A DNA stretch of 31,926 nt, from positions 199,517-231,442 of the forward strand of contig NW_003112469.1 in NCBI RefSeq assembly GCF_000003605.2, read 5' to 3'. This document shows positions 11,555 through 22,064 of this stretch, in pieces. Under the pieces are notes generated by a model, which saw only the letters and a program-made list of their open reading frames with translations, had not been told where the DNA came from and did not search any database. Both the position numbers and the translations under genes were made by a program. This DNA is from Saccoglossus kowalevskii (taxonomy: Eukaryota > Hemichordata > Enteropneusta > Harrimaniidae). Position 1 is the stretch's first letter. Every line of letters begins with the position of its first letter.

Positions 11555-11575
11555 CCACAATTGTGGCTGACGTCA
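11555..11575. promoter_or_regulatory. Palindrome CCACAATTGTGG next to CRE TGACGTCA
   Basis: CCACAATTGTGG (11555-11566) is a perfect 12-bp palindrome, followed after one base by the full CREB/ATF octamer TGACGTCA (11568-11575). Both lie about 90-110 bp after the Olig stop codon. A second perfect TGACGTCA is at 18953-18960. Function is not shown by sequence. Confidence 0.3.
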
Positions 11576-12193
11576 GAACTGCTTCAAAATCTCAGACTTT
11601 TTTTTCCCCGACAGTAGACCGTTTTTGATGCAATTATTTTTTATTATTTAAAGAAAACGAAATGTAAATATATTTGAAGATTTTCTACACATTTTATATG
11701 GGTAATTTATTGAGTGGAGAAACAAGGGAGTGTCGTTTACTATAGTTTGTAAAATCTTTGCCAAACTTTTTTTTTTCATTCAGCTAAAAAGTGAAGTTAC
11801 CCTCACGTGTTTGTCAAACATTGATTCAGACCAAACACTGCAGGCATAACTTCGTTTTGTTTTCGATGAGTTTCTGCGTGTTTATGGTAACACCAGAACT
11901 CGCATGTCCGTTCTTTCATGCAAAACAAATTCTGATTCAAATACCTGCCAAAATACCAATGAGAAGGCAACCTGGCCAAGAATGCGAGTAGAACTAACTC
12001 ACTGGTAACTCGGTGATTGATTAAGTGTTCTCAATATAGGTTTGTTTTAGAACAGTACACTGAGTCCGGCGTTGTTCGCTTTATCATTGCTCGCATCCAC
12101 TGCCCATTGTCTGTGTCATTAACTTCTTTGTCAATGACTTGTAATTAAGAATGGCAATCAAATGTTCGTTGTTTTAAGATGACGTATGTTTAT

Positions 12194-12199
12194 AATAAA
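12194..12199 (+). terminator. Olig: Poly(A) signal AATAAA of Olig
   Basis: Canonical hexamer with a GU/U-rich element about 35-50 bp downstream. It is the first well-formed 3' end after the Olig stop codon. Confidence 0.55.
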
Positions 12200-12215
12200 A
12201 TACAGTGATATATTA

Positions 12216-14024
12216 TATTAATTATGTATTATTGTTTTGTTTGTTTTTTTTTAACACCCACGCATCTCCATATACACCCATACATCCCTCTGAGTTATGC
12301 GGAGCAAGCTCGGCATTCATCATAAATCCAATTTGATTCTAAAATTGGATAAATTATAAAAAGGGAGGAAAATAAAACGGATTACGAACTCGCTGAATCA
12401 AGAGTGCGACATAGATTCCAAACATCTCAGACTATAATCTGGTTTTGTGCATATCTGCAAAACATGCTCTAGCGCAGCTATAATATTGAATAACCCCCTC
12501 CGATTTATTGAATATCACAAAACAAAGCATTACTGTACCAGGCATACGCATAATGAATGCATCCATGCGGGGAGAAAACACGCTTTTCATTTCCAGGGCA
12601 AACATAGTCTAATTTAAAGCCTATGTACCCCTTTGGGTTGAACCGGTCGTGATAATATTATGCGTTTCAATCTATCATACGTCGATAGAGGTTTCAAAGT
12701 TGCCAAGCAACAAAGATGAAAAAGACATTACTCGTAGCACATTCTCTAATAAACATACAACAGTACCAAAAGGGGGAAAGTTCACCTATAAGATAAGTGC
12801 CATGATATAGACGTAATATTGTCCAGAAACCAGTACACCATGTACTTTCATTCCCTTCGGACTACGCCCTCAAGAGAAATGCTATAAATCATGTGTATAT
12901 CACGTACGATTCTCATTTTTCGTTACGGTTTCAGGTTTCCTTCAGTAAAACACTGACGCATAAAATGCGTTCTAAAACTTTTTATTTAAAGTATCGTCTT
13001 AGTTGTTTTTGTATAGGGGAAGAATATGGTGTACTTGGTGATCTCGTCATGAAAACTCAAACTGGAGCCGTCAACTTGAAGAGAGTGTGCACTTAGGTCG
13101 AATATAACGTGCATGGGTGATATCAACGAATAGTGCACATTTCATTGTTTCTGGAAAGCCACTATGACGAGGCAAAGCTTCCCGCCGTACGAGAGCCACC
13201 CAGACGTGACTGATTCTGCTACAAGCGATTACTGTACGACTGTATTATTCCTTTCACTCAGAGTGCATGCAAATTTGTTAAAAAACAGAGCGTACGACAC
13301 GTGCGAGCCACTACAATCTGCTCAGATTAATGCCTAAATAGACAATAATGCGAATGTGATGCATTTCGTATAGGGCTACCAGTTGTCTTCGCTTAGGTCC
13401 ATTGACGCTAACCTGAAAGCCGTGTTTTAACTGATCGCTGGTTGAATCATTTATCTTCCTGGCACAATGACAGTTTTGACCCGAGGCAATGGACAGCAAC
13501 CTCGTTTCTGTCACCTGATACTCGGCTAGGTGCTGGAGCCTTGTGATAAGAAGCTTTATGTGATCCCCGATTCGCAACTCAATCAACGAAGGAGAGCGGC
13601 GTGGCGTTAGCTCGGTGTGGAATTTCAGATCTTCAGATCTATCAATGTCGTACTAGAAGGCTAACCAACCCACTAGATACAAAACAATGCACGTGTTTCT
13701 GCATACGTGGCGGTGTTACTAAATTACATCCCCTCTACCAAGAATCCTGGATGCAGATGCCCAGCATATACGCCATGACTCTTACTAAAGGAGCCAGCAC
13801 GTGTAGCCTTCCGGCCACCAGAAGTTCGGTTCTTTTATTGATTCATACAACAACGCGAAGTGCTGTTGAGCTAATCGCTAATTTATCGCACTGGCACATG
13901 TTCGCATGTTTGGTGAATTGTAAACTGCACGCGCACGGCGTTGCAGGTGTCAGGCCGAAACGTGTCAGATGGACAGCTCGTTGGGTCGAGGGGTTCTTGA
14001 GAGGATGGATTTCCTGGTTACGTG
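12216..14024. other. Intergenic DNA, moderate CpG content in right half
   Basis: No gene is recognisable. There is a 9-bp stem hairpin (ATCCAATTT / AAATTGGAT, 12326-12350) just after the Olig transcript end. A 187-codon ORF at 13601-14164 has no family features and runs into a dispersed repeat, so I do not call it. Confidence 0.55.
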
Positions 14025-14133
14025 TTGTAGCTTCGGTTACGTACATAGATTCACGGAGCTCTGTTACCCCCGTAGTCCGCAACTATCGGACGCTCTCACA
14101 AGAACGTATCTCGGCAAAGTATATATATAACTT
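14025..14133 (-). repeat. Dispersed repeat, copy in minus orientation (partner at 17112-17195)
   Basis: Reverse-complemented, this contains GAGATACGTTCTTGTG and TCCGATAGTTGCGGA separated by 6 bp, then GGTAA and TACGTAACCGAAGC. The same order occurs at 17112-17195 with a short deletion. Ends are undefined. A SINE or MITE fragment is likely. Confidence 0.55.
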
Positions 14134-14153
14134 GCAAAGTATATATATAACTT
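14114..14153. repeat. Two exact copies of a 20-bp unit
   Basis: GCAAAGTATATATATAACTT occurs twice in tandem at the edge of the dispersed repeat. It is probably a recent replication-slippage event. Confidence 0.85.
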
Positions 14154-14968
14154 TATTAATGTAAATGATCTAATACTATTTCTTTTTATCCACGAACGAT
14201 CTTCTCTGAACTTGCCCCACTTCAGGGTCAAAGAGCCCGGGATCATTCACAAGGGACGCGACAGAACGATGTGGGATTTCATATTCCCGACACGCACGTC
14301 TTGGGCGCTGTAGCACAATCCCCATCCCTGTCCTTGGATGCATATATGATAGGCATCGGCCGAAAAATAAAATCGAGCATTTCAGTTTAATTAAGACTTC
14401 TCAAAATTTTGAATTGAACGCTTTCAGTATCGTATGTTACTCGCCAGCGTTATATTATATTCTCCAAGAACATATTTTCTTTGCTTTTAAATTTAGTTTT
14501 ATGTTATCTAGATCCCTCAAGAGAAAGTGATTTCAACAAACTCTTTACATTACTCATAATATACGTTGCCTGTCGTTATAGAACCCAAATACACTAGTAT
14601 GTTCAAGGTCAATTCCTCGTATTAACTTCTTGTCATCATCATAGCACACACAAAAACCCGAAGAACAAAACCGAAAAAGCGTAATTTACAACTCATTACC
14701 GACTTTAAATGAGCGCAGATACTAATCTATTGGGAATCATGTCATTGCTTTCAATAGCAAAACAACTCAGTCGATCTGACAGTCTATCATCTCCATACAA
14801 GACGACGCCGATTAGGATCCAGGCCGCTCTGGTCCGTGACACATTGGCGGCGTACTAACGAACATAAAATTGGCCATATGGTCATTGAGAAAAGAATTGA
14901 AACGGAAGACGTCAGACATATGAAAGGAAAGAACGCTAAAGAAAAAAGTCTACACCCAATCTTTTAAT

Positions 14969-15004
14969 GGCCAATTAAATGATGGCATTTATTTTTAATT
15001 GGCC
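14969..15004. repeat. Inverted repeat: 11-bp perfect stem, 14-nt loop
   Basis: GGCCAATTAAA (14969-14979) pairs perfectly with TTTAATTGGCC (14994-15004). The flanks are not clearly inverted, so it is either a small palindromic remnant of a MITE or a structured site. Confidence 0.7.
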
Positions 15005-15693
15005 CGAAAGAAAAGGGGAGGTTATTTTATGGAGTTTGAACTGTTGCGTCTGCCACATTGCGAAGTAATATAAGGGGACATTTGGTTTAATAAACTTTAT
15101 TTTTTCTTCATTTGGAGCATCGTAAATTAAAATGTATCTGGTATTGTGCTACACAACTTTGTTAAGATTAAGAGGTATATTATAAAAATATTACTAGAAA
15201 TCATACACGATAAACACAAAGCATGCGTACATAATCCTCAACGTGCACGTGCACATGTATTTTTTTAATATATTCTAAGATAGAATTCGATAACGTTAAC
15301 TGATAGTTACTGTTATTGATTTTAAGTACTCTGTGCAAGATATCATTGTCGGGCCACTGATCGATATACTCGGCGTCAGCCCACCCGGTATGACAACCAT
15401 TAAAAGTCATGGATCTCAAGTTCACGACCAATAAATGACCCTCTAGTGTTGCGACCCGTGTTGACAGCGCTCATTCTGCATTACTGCTCTCAATACAATA
15501 AAGAAACTTCAATGCTATTATCCCACAAAAGCCAAAACAAAAATAAACTGGAAAAGCTTCCGTCCTAGTCGCCTCATTAATCGATTTGCCACGCGCTCTC
15601 GACACAAACAGGCTCTGGGTTCCAGCGACACGCCAAATATTTAAAATAAAATCGCCACGTAAGTCAATGTTACAATTTTTTTGAGGGGAAGAG

Positions 15694-15735
15694 ATGAGGA
15701 GTCTGCATCTTCGCATGAGGAGTCTGCATCTTCGC
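15694..15735. repeat. Exact tandem duplication of a 21-bp unit
   Basis: ATGAGGAGTCTGCATCTTCG plus C is present twice head to tail with no mismatch. Confidence 0.9.
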
Positions 15736-16472
15736 ATATCGTCACTAGACGTTGGGTTATAGTGTCGACGCATGCAGCCCAGACACTCATCGCAACCTCG
15801 ACGAAGCGGATTTACGATTTACTCATACGTTCAACTTGAAGTAGATTATGTTTCGTTACACAATAAATGTTTTTTTTTTTATTGTTTAATTTTTCGCGCA
15901 TCACTCTTACTATGATTAAAAACGCAGACACGTTGACAGCATAGAAGCGGTAAAGTTTGGACTGTCCAAAACTTTATCTTCTTTATCTTCTTTGGTCACA
16001 TTTTTATTTAATCTAATTACAATACTCACAATTATATTTTCACATCGTATTGTGCAATATTCTCACCTCGTACGTATCTACTCACAAAGTCCATTCAGGG
16101 AATGCCATTTATCTGACCCACTTCAGCATACACCAGTTTGTCTTTGATTTTCGGAGAGGTTTTGTTTTCATTTTAGGTCCACACTGTTCAAATGACAGAC
16201 GCTCACAAAAGACTCAAACACAAAGCCGCTTTACCGCTTTCAGAATGTTTTCATAATTTGCGTCCTATTTAAGTTAATTTAGATTTTAACAACTTAGAAA
16301 CAGGAGTATTACAATAACAATCCCTACCTTAACATGTGAATCTACATTTCTTTTTTTATCTATGATGATGGATGCGAGATTCGAATGAGGAGGGAGATGA
16401 GGCTACTAATGATGGAACGAACCGACAATTCGCCCGCAATTCCCAGGAAGATTTGTTTTTGTCGGCCGATGT

Positions 16473-16817
16473 ATTGCAGGTATCCTCGGGGGCGGAGCTA
16501 CGTCACAAGACGTTCCACGTTGCTACGACGCGCACCACTGTACATGCATTTCTATGGGCGCTGTGCGCGCTGCTGTGGAACGCCGGTCGAGCCGGTGAAA
16601 ATTCGAGAAAACAACACAAACTCATTTTTGAAGTAATCCCGAACAACCAAATTTATATATGTTACACACGTAGGGCTAATCTTGTTACACTGTTCAGAGG
16701 AGTCTCAACAATCATCCCAAAGTACCGTTTTCTGCGAGTTTTGGGCCTTTGTTTTCACCGCCGCTGGTTGCCAGGCGGTAAAAATTCCCGGATGTCCGCC
16801 CCGAGGATTGCAGGTAT
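16473..16817. mobile_element. Non-autonomous TIR element with 11-bp target-site duplication
   Basis: A 323-bp element (16484-16806) begins CCTCGGGGGCGGA and ends with the complement of CCTCGGGGCGGA. Both sides are flanked by the identical 11-mer ATTGCAGGTAT (16473-16483 and 16807-16817). The body is unusually CpG-rich, with GCTACGTCAC and GCGCTGTGCGCGCTGC stretches. Internal sequence near both ends also contains a GGTGAAAA motif in inverted orientation. It encodes no transposase. The 162-codon ORF that crosses it (16372-16860) is not a gene. A TSD of 9-11 bp is usual for Mutator-like elements, and 8 bp is usual for hAT and P, so assignment is open. Confidence 0.8.
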
Positions 16818-18107
16818 ACGCAGTGGTAGCATGTCTCCCCATGGTAGAATGAAGCAATGAGCGATATTGTAAATGGTTACAACATTCGGTCTCCGTCGTC
16901 TCGTCGCGTCATTTACCAGCATGAGAAATAGCACACATTTCTACAGCCCCGATAGTATCAATTCAGCTGAGATAATAGTATAACGGTCGTGTCGGTAATG
17001 CCACATCTTTCTGTCGATCTCCCTATGGCTGGTCCCGAGCATCGAGCAAGCTCCAAAAAAGCTGTTAGTAAATAAAAAACAGATTATTGTCGTTCGTAAA
17101 ATTACACTAGATATACTTCACTGAGATACGTTCTTGTGGGGGTTTCCGATAGTTGCGGAGGTAATTCCATATACGCAACCGAGGCTCAAATATTAGATGA
17201 AGCCCAGTTCAATACACACAAAAAAACAAAGATTTCGTGGTTCAATTGCGGATTGTTTTACTTTAAGTTACAAAATGAACTTGATTTAGAAAGTTTGCCA
17301 TTTGTAAGTTAAGTGTGATATGTTGTTGGTATAGTTTCCAGAGATAAAAAAATGTGTTCACTCATCATAGTAGAGACGATCTACTTGACAACTTGTTCTC
17401 GGTGTGCTATCGCGTTTAGATGGACTTTAATGCTGGGGAAAATTAAGAGAAAAAACACATACTAAGCAGTAAATAGAGGATGCAATAAAGAAACGTCTGC
17501 AAACAGAGAAATAAAAATAATAATTATTAATTCTGTATTTCAGACTAAAAGTCCCATAAAAATGCACTAAACACAGACCATCCACACTAATACATATAAT
17601 CTCTAAAATTATTCTAAAACCCGGACTAATTAATGACGTAATCCGTCCGTGAAGTAGCAAGGTTATTGCTAATGCGGTTTGATTGGCGAGTAATTCTTTG
17701 TTTAAGCAAATTTCAGTCTTCAGGTTCAGTGTTCTATCTACCGTTATAATACGTGCCTTTGTAAGAAGCACGGCTGCACACGACCCCGTAAGGTATTCTT
17801 CAGTGGCGACGAGCACTATACCCTTAGGCCTATGCCCGAACCCACCATCCCGGCCTTGGACCAATCATAACGAGACCAATAACCATGATAATTGCTTAGT
17901 GTGTACTTGTGTGTCGGGTGGGGTGGGGGTGTTACAGTTATTTAAAAAATGAATGGTAGACATGTGTGCCCAGAAGGCTAGGAACCATCCAATCACTACT
18001 ATAGTTTGATATACATTTTACGTGGCCATGTGATTGAGAAGATCGTCGGATGTGTTTACTCGGGGAAGGTGATAATCAACTTCGTAATCTGAAAAATAAC
18101 ATACTTA
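16818..18107. other. Intergenic DNA
   Basis: Apart from the dispersed repeat at 17112-17195, nothing is recognisable. A 145-codon minus-strand ORF (17427-17864) has a hydrophobic C-terminal half but no family signature. A G-rich run GGGTGGGGTGGGGG lies near 17920. Confidence 0.5.
17112..17195 (+). repeat. Dispersed repeat, plus orientation (partner at 14025-14133)
   Basis: It contains GAGATACGTTCTTGTG and TCCGATAGTTGCGGA with the same spacing as the reverse complement of 14025-14133, then GGTAA and TACGCAACCGAGGC after a short deletion relative to its partner. Confidence 0.55.
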
Positions 18108-18313
18108 CTGTAGAATACTCTATTTTAGCTGAAATTATTTTTTGCTGAAAAGACTTTTTGGATGTTTTGTATGGAATTTATTTTTACTGATTTTTGACAA
18201 GTTGAATGTAAATATAGGAAAAATGTATATTTGCTGGGTTTTATTTGCACTGAATCATTCCTTCAGTGAAAATAGCGAAAATTAGTTCCAAGCGAAAATA
18301 AAGTATTTTACAG
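18108..18313. mobile_element. MITE-like element, copy 2, with TA target duplication
   Basis: The 206-bp element starts CTGTAGAATACTCTATTTTA and its reverse-complemented right end is CTGTAAAATACTTTATTTTC. TA flanks it on both sides (18106-18107 and 18314-18315). The interior matches the copy at 2764-2962, including shared AAGTTTATTTT/GAATTTATTTTTACTGA and TAGGAAAAA blocks. It has no coding capacity. Confidence 0.75.
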
Positions 18314-19093
18314 TAACACTGATCAACGGCATGTCATGTAATATTTGTTTTATACGCCTCATTTGGAATCCGGCGAGCTCCCAGAGAAAACAAATTCAGT
18401 GGCAATTTGGCGTGTGTTACTGAATAAAATGTTGATAATCTAAGCCTAATACCACGTGCAAACTACTATTTTAAGAGTAAATGATATTTGTTGATACCGA
18501 TGTTTATAAATAGAACCGCTTTTTAATTAATTTTGTTAATTTATTTGAAATAGCACACGTAGCCAACAAAAACGACATTATAATGCTGTTTCCGACACCA
18601 TGCATAATTTGGAACACGTGTGTGGCTAGCTTATCCAGCTACTTGAACTTGGTAATAAATTAAATGTCCTTCAATTAGAAACCTCGATCGTTAAATTAAC
18701 AAGTTAACGTCGTCGCACTGATTAAAGAGACCGATGAACTGTAACTTTTGACAAATACTTACTTGAATATAAAGAATCCACTCTCTATTTCTAGAAAAGT
18801 GATAACCAGCAACCAGGTCTGATTAGAAAAAAAAATCTCCGATACCAACTAACGATAAGCTCTCAAACATTGTATAGAAATTCTCTCCCAGTTCTAAATC
18901 TGGCATGACACGATTTCATCTCAAAGCTTCGCAAATTTCTGATTTTGATTCCTGACGTCACTGTCATTTACGGTATTCACGTAAATCTCAGAAGAGCCGA
19001 TATGTTGCCACAGTGACTGGCGCCCCCATCGTCGCCTTTTATATAATTACTATCAATCACCTTTAGGAAAATAATCATAGGGCTTACTCATGC

Positions 19094-19121
19094 CATGGAA
19101 GGTCCGTTAGTACCTTCCATG
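19094..19121. repeat. Perfect 10-bp stem hairpin with 8-nt loop
   Basis: CATGGAAGGT (19094-19103) and ACCTTCCATG (19112-19121) are exact reverse complements around CCGTTAGT. The stem is too short for a microRNA precursor. Confidence 0.75.
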
Positions 19122-19627
19122 CTCATTCCAAACTCAGCCCCATGAAAAGCACAGTGAACGAATTTTGTAATACTTACTTGCTTTTCAGTTTTCCTCACAT
19201 CAAAGCATTGCAATCTAATAACTCAGAGAACTGGGATACTTCCTAAGAGAAAAATATATAGTAAATCCAGGAGCGTTACAAAACCAATTGGCAATGTTAT
19301 TAATGTTTGAACGCCAACATTTTGTACTTTTTATGCATTATATATAATTTTTTGGACAAATGGGAACAATTCCACATTACGTTAGCTACAAACCTTGATC
19401 GCTGTTTTTTAGCTGTTTGACCAACTGACCATTGGTGGTTGTTTTTGAACATTTCCAATGTATTTCAATGATTTTTAACCGTTGTTTTATTCAACATTAT
19501 AACATTATTATTTTTTAACTTTTCAATATGACCCGAAACATAATGCTTACCCTTCTTACGGTTACTATTAACCGTGCCCTACGGTAATGCTGTTGTATCA
19601 CCGAGTTTGATAGGCACGTTTGGAAAA

Positions 19628-19672
19628 GCGCCCTCTATGATTTTATAAACTATTATGTGGACAGAGGGCGCG
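19628..19672. promoter_or_regulatory. Inverted pair of CTCF-like GC cores
   Basis: GCGCCCTCTA (19628-19637) faces ACAGAGGGCGCG (19661-19672), giving a 9-bp perfect inverted repeat GCGCCCTCT / AGAGGGCGC. CAGAGGGCGC matches the core of the bilaterian CTCF motif. A related GCGCCCTCAATGG is at 21871-21883 near the K2P promoter. An insulator between the two genes is possible; a TIR remnant is the alternative. Confidence 0.35.
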
Positions 19673-21943
19673 ATACAAGTATGAGACGGATCCAACTATT
19701 CTTGATACCCTGATATTTTCTTTCAAAGTAGGAGCGTGTATTCGGGATGTGGACGAAGATGACAAGTGAAAATACGCTGTGTCTAAGAAAAAGCCATATT
19801 TTTGTGGACAGTAAATGAATATTTCCTGCCTCAAAAAGAGCAAAACATGTTTTGTACAATTTCTTGAACATTCAGAAAAAAAAATGAAAAAGCTTTTATT
19901 TTTTTTTCAATTATGTCAATTTATCCTGTCAAAAAATCATAATAACATTTACAATAAATAAATATAAGCATTTTGTGTGAGTGTGCGTTTCACAATCCCC
20001 AACACATTTTTATTTTAATTGTTAAAAAATAGTCGTTTTTGAATGTAAATTGTATATTAGTTATTCGACGTTTAATATAAGCTGCCATTTAGAATGTTAT
20101 ACCCGTAAACGTGATCAATGTTGAAACCTAACCCCTGCATTATACGAACTCCTCGACTATTCTAAATCCAAGCGTTTTTAGCGTGTGTTATTATCGTCGC
20201 CAGGGACTCAATTCTCGCGCGTGCGCAGGTGAAGGCACTCCCGCTTTAAAAACAACCCAAGAACATATGTGATGTATTGTTTTATTTGATACAAACGAAT
20301 ACGATAATTACCAGGACTCAATATTACTTGAACAACTGAAAAATAAACAATGTCAAGGTAGAAGCCGGCCTACCCATACATGCAAATACCTTCATCTTGC
20401 AATAATGCACTCCCGGCAATGTAAGGATATTGACTTTAAACAATATACAGCCCAATTTTCGAGAAAATAGTAGTTGTATTTTAGTGGATTTTTTTAGTAG
20501 CTATTTTGTCAGTATCATTATAACGCTTATACCATGACTCCTAAGGCAGTGACTTTATGCCATACCCATCTCAAAAGTTGTAGACTGGTGCCATAGGCAC
20601 CTAAAATAAAATATTTTAGAAATCTGAATTTACAAAAAAGTAATTCGGAACGGAAATGAATCTTTGTGAATTCACTTTTTAAAGCGTTGAGAAATGAAAC
20701 TTGGCCAGACAATGAAATGGGAAGTCGAAACAATTGCCAAGATTCGGATTCGCTGACTATAATCCGAATTGGTGTATACATAAATAAAGACCCAATCACA
20801 TTTTGAAAATGGTTTCAACTTATTATCACATGGTATCACAGTTACTAAACAAGTAACGGCGATGGTATATACACTGTGATCAAACGTGAGATACCGAAGT
20901 CAAAGTCACACTGTCATCACTCGAGAATAAATGCCATGTAAAGAAAACATAAACTACCACGTGATGCTTACCATAACAAACTTAACAAACAACTGCCATT
21001 GTGAAACTGGATTTAATGACAGAGTCGGACAAAAAATAATACATGGCCTTTGTACCGGTAAACCACGGCTGCTAGCAACCAGTAAACGAACTTTCGTTGT
21101 CCTGGTCGGACGTGCTTCTCTAATGACTTCCCGTTAAGGTACCGGCATGTAAGTGAATAAGAATTATTATAATTTACCTTCCCTGCAAATATATGGTGTT
21201 TTCCCAGCGTATCTCAGTTATCTGTTTATCTAGGCAGTACATACATAGTCTAGGTTTATGTGCGTGAGGACGTTGGTGCTCGGGAAAATGTTGGTGAACC
21301 TCGGAGGAAGAAAAACAAACCTCAATACGGATAGAAAAGTGTCGGTACATTTGAAGTTTAAATAGATAGACTACTGTACAAATGATGTGTGCGCTATCTT
21401 GAGAATAGTGTCTCTGAAAGTGTATTGTTTTTTTTTTTTTAAATGCGTCGGATGTATTTTTGTTATCACATATGCAGAACGTTTGGTCTTTTTAACCACA
21501 GTGATAGAGGGACTGTGTTTTAACCCAACCCTAAAATCTCGACTCGTCAAATATCATGGAAAATATTTTTACTGGGCGACCGGAACTATTTATTTCTTAT
21601 CAATATGGCACGTTATGTACGATATTGTTCACCAAACTGGTATAAACTTACATTCAGCAAAAATTGAAAACTTCAACTTTCACCCTGGGTGTAATCACGT
21701 GTTGTGATTGATATTTATTAGTTCAATATGATTGTGTAAAGTCATTTATGTTATATATATATGTATATACTATTTTTTATATAATGTTCAAAATGTATTG
21801 AAATGATCAATATAGCGATGTTTCGACAAGCTATCGCCCTATTTGTTGCGTCATAGACTCTACATACACAGCGCCCTCAATGGTTGTGTATGTATGTATG
21901 CTATGGTATAAACAATTTGATTTCCGCAGCTGTTACTTAGGCG

Positions 21944-22064
21944 AGCGCATGCGCAATGCGGTTCTACTAAGCCAATCACTTTCATCATCCTGTACTTGAT
22001 TGTAGTATTGGTATTGATTATAACGTAACATCCGAAACATCACGAGATACAACAGTACTTCAAT
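21944..22064 (+). promoter_or_regulatory. Putative K2P promoter
   Basis: A near-perfect NRF-1 palindrome GCGCATGCGC (21945-21954) is followed by a forward CCAAT (21972-21976), a reverse CCAAT (ATTGG, 22007-22011) and TTATAAC near 22018-22024, about 40 bp before the ATG. The transcription start is not determined. If the TATA-like box is used, the leader would be only about 15 nt, so a start further upstream is more likely. Confidence 0.35.

Larger units (their letters stand above)
11468..12215 (+). other. Olig: Olig 3' UTR
   Basis: The sequence after the stop codon is AU-rich with several AUUUA-like stretches. It ends at a canonical AATAAA (12194-12199), followed by a GU/U-rich tract at about 12233-12251 (TTGTTTTGTTTG then T-run). 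This implies a UTR of about 750 nt. Embedded are a 12-bp palindrome and a CRE-like octamer (11555-11575). Confidence 0.6.
14154..16472. other. Intergenic DNA with a hairpin and a short tandem duplication
   Basis: No recognisable gene. Two structures stand out and are listed separately: an 11-bp stem hairpin at 14969-15004 and a 21-bp exact duplication at 15694-15735. ORFs of up to 100 codons lack family features. Confidence 0.55.
18316..21900. other. Intergenic DNA upstream of the K2P gene
   Basis: No gene is recognised. It carries a perfect CRE octamer (18953-18960), a 7-bp stem inverted repeat ATTTACG/CGTAAAT near 18966-18986, the hairpin at 19094-19121, CTCF-like cores near 19628-19672 and an NRF-1 match at 20216-20227. 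ORFs up to 106 codons show no family features. Confidence 0.5.

Noticed and set aside
13601-14164. 187-codon ORF on the plus strand
   Set aside because: No recognisable domain, no splice context, and its 3' part lies in a dispersed repeat and a 20-bp tandem duplication.
16372-16860. 162-codon ORF on the plus strand
   Set aside because: It spans both ends of the TIR element and its target duplication; it is an accident of the insertion.
17427-17864. 145-codon minus-strand ORF with hydrophobic stretches
   Set aside because: The hydrophobic half comes from AT-rich DNA; I see no family motif, promoter or splice evidence.
17905-17935. G-quadruplex at the GGGTGGGGTGGGGG run
   Set aside because: Only three runs of three or more guanines are close together; a stable four-tract quadruplex is not supported.
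19094-19121. microRNA precursor
   Set aside because: A 10-bp stem is far shorter than a pre-miRNA and the flanks do not pair.
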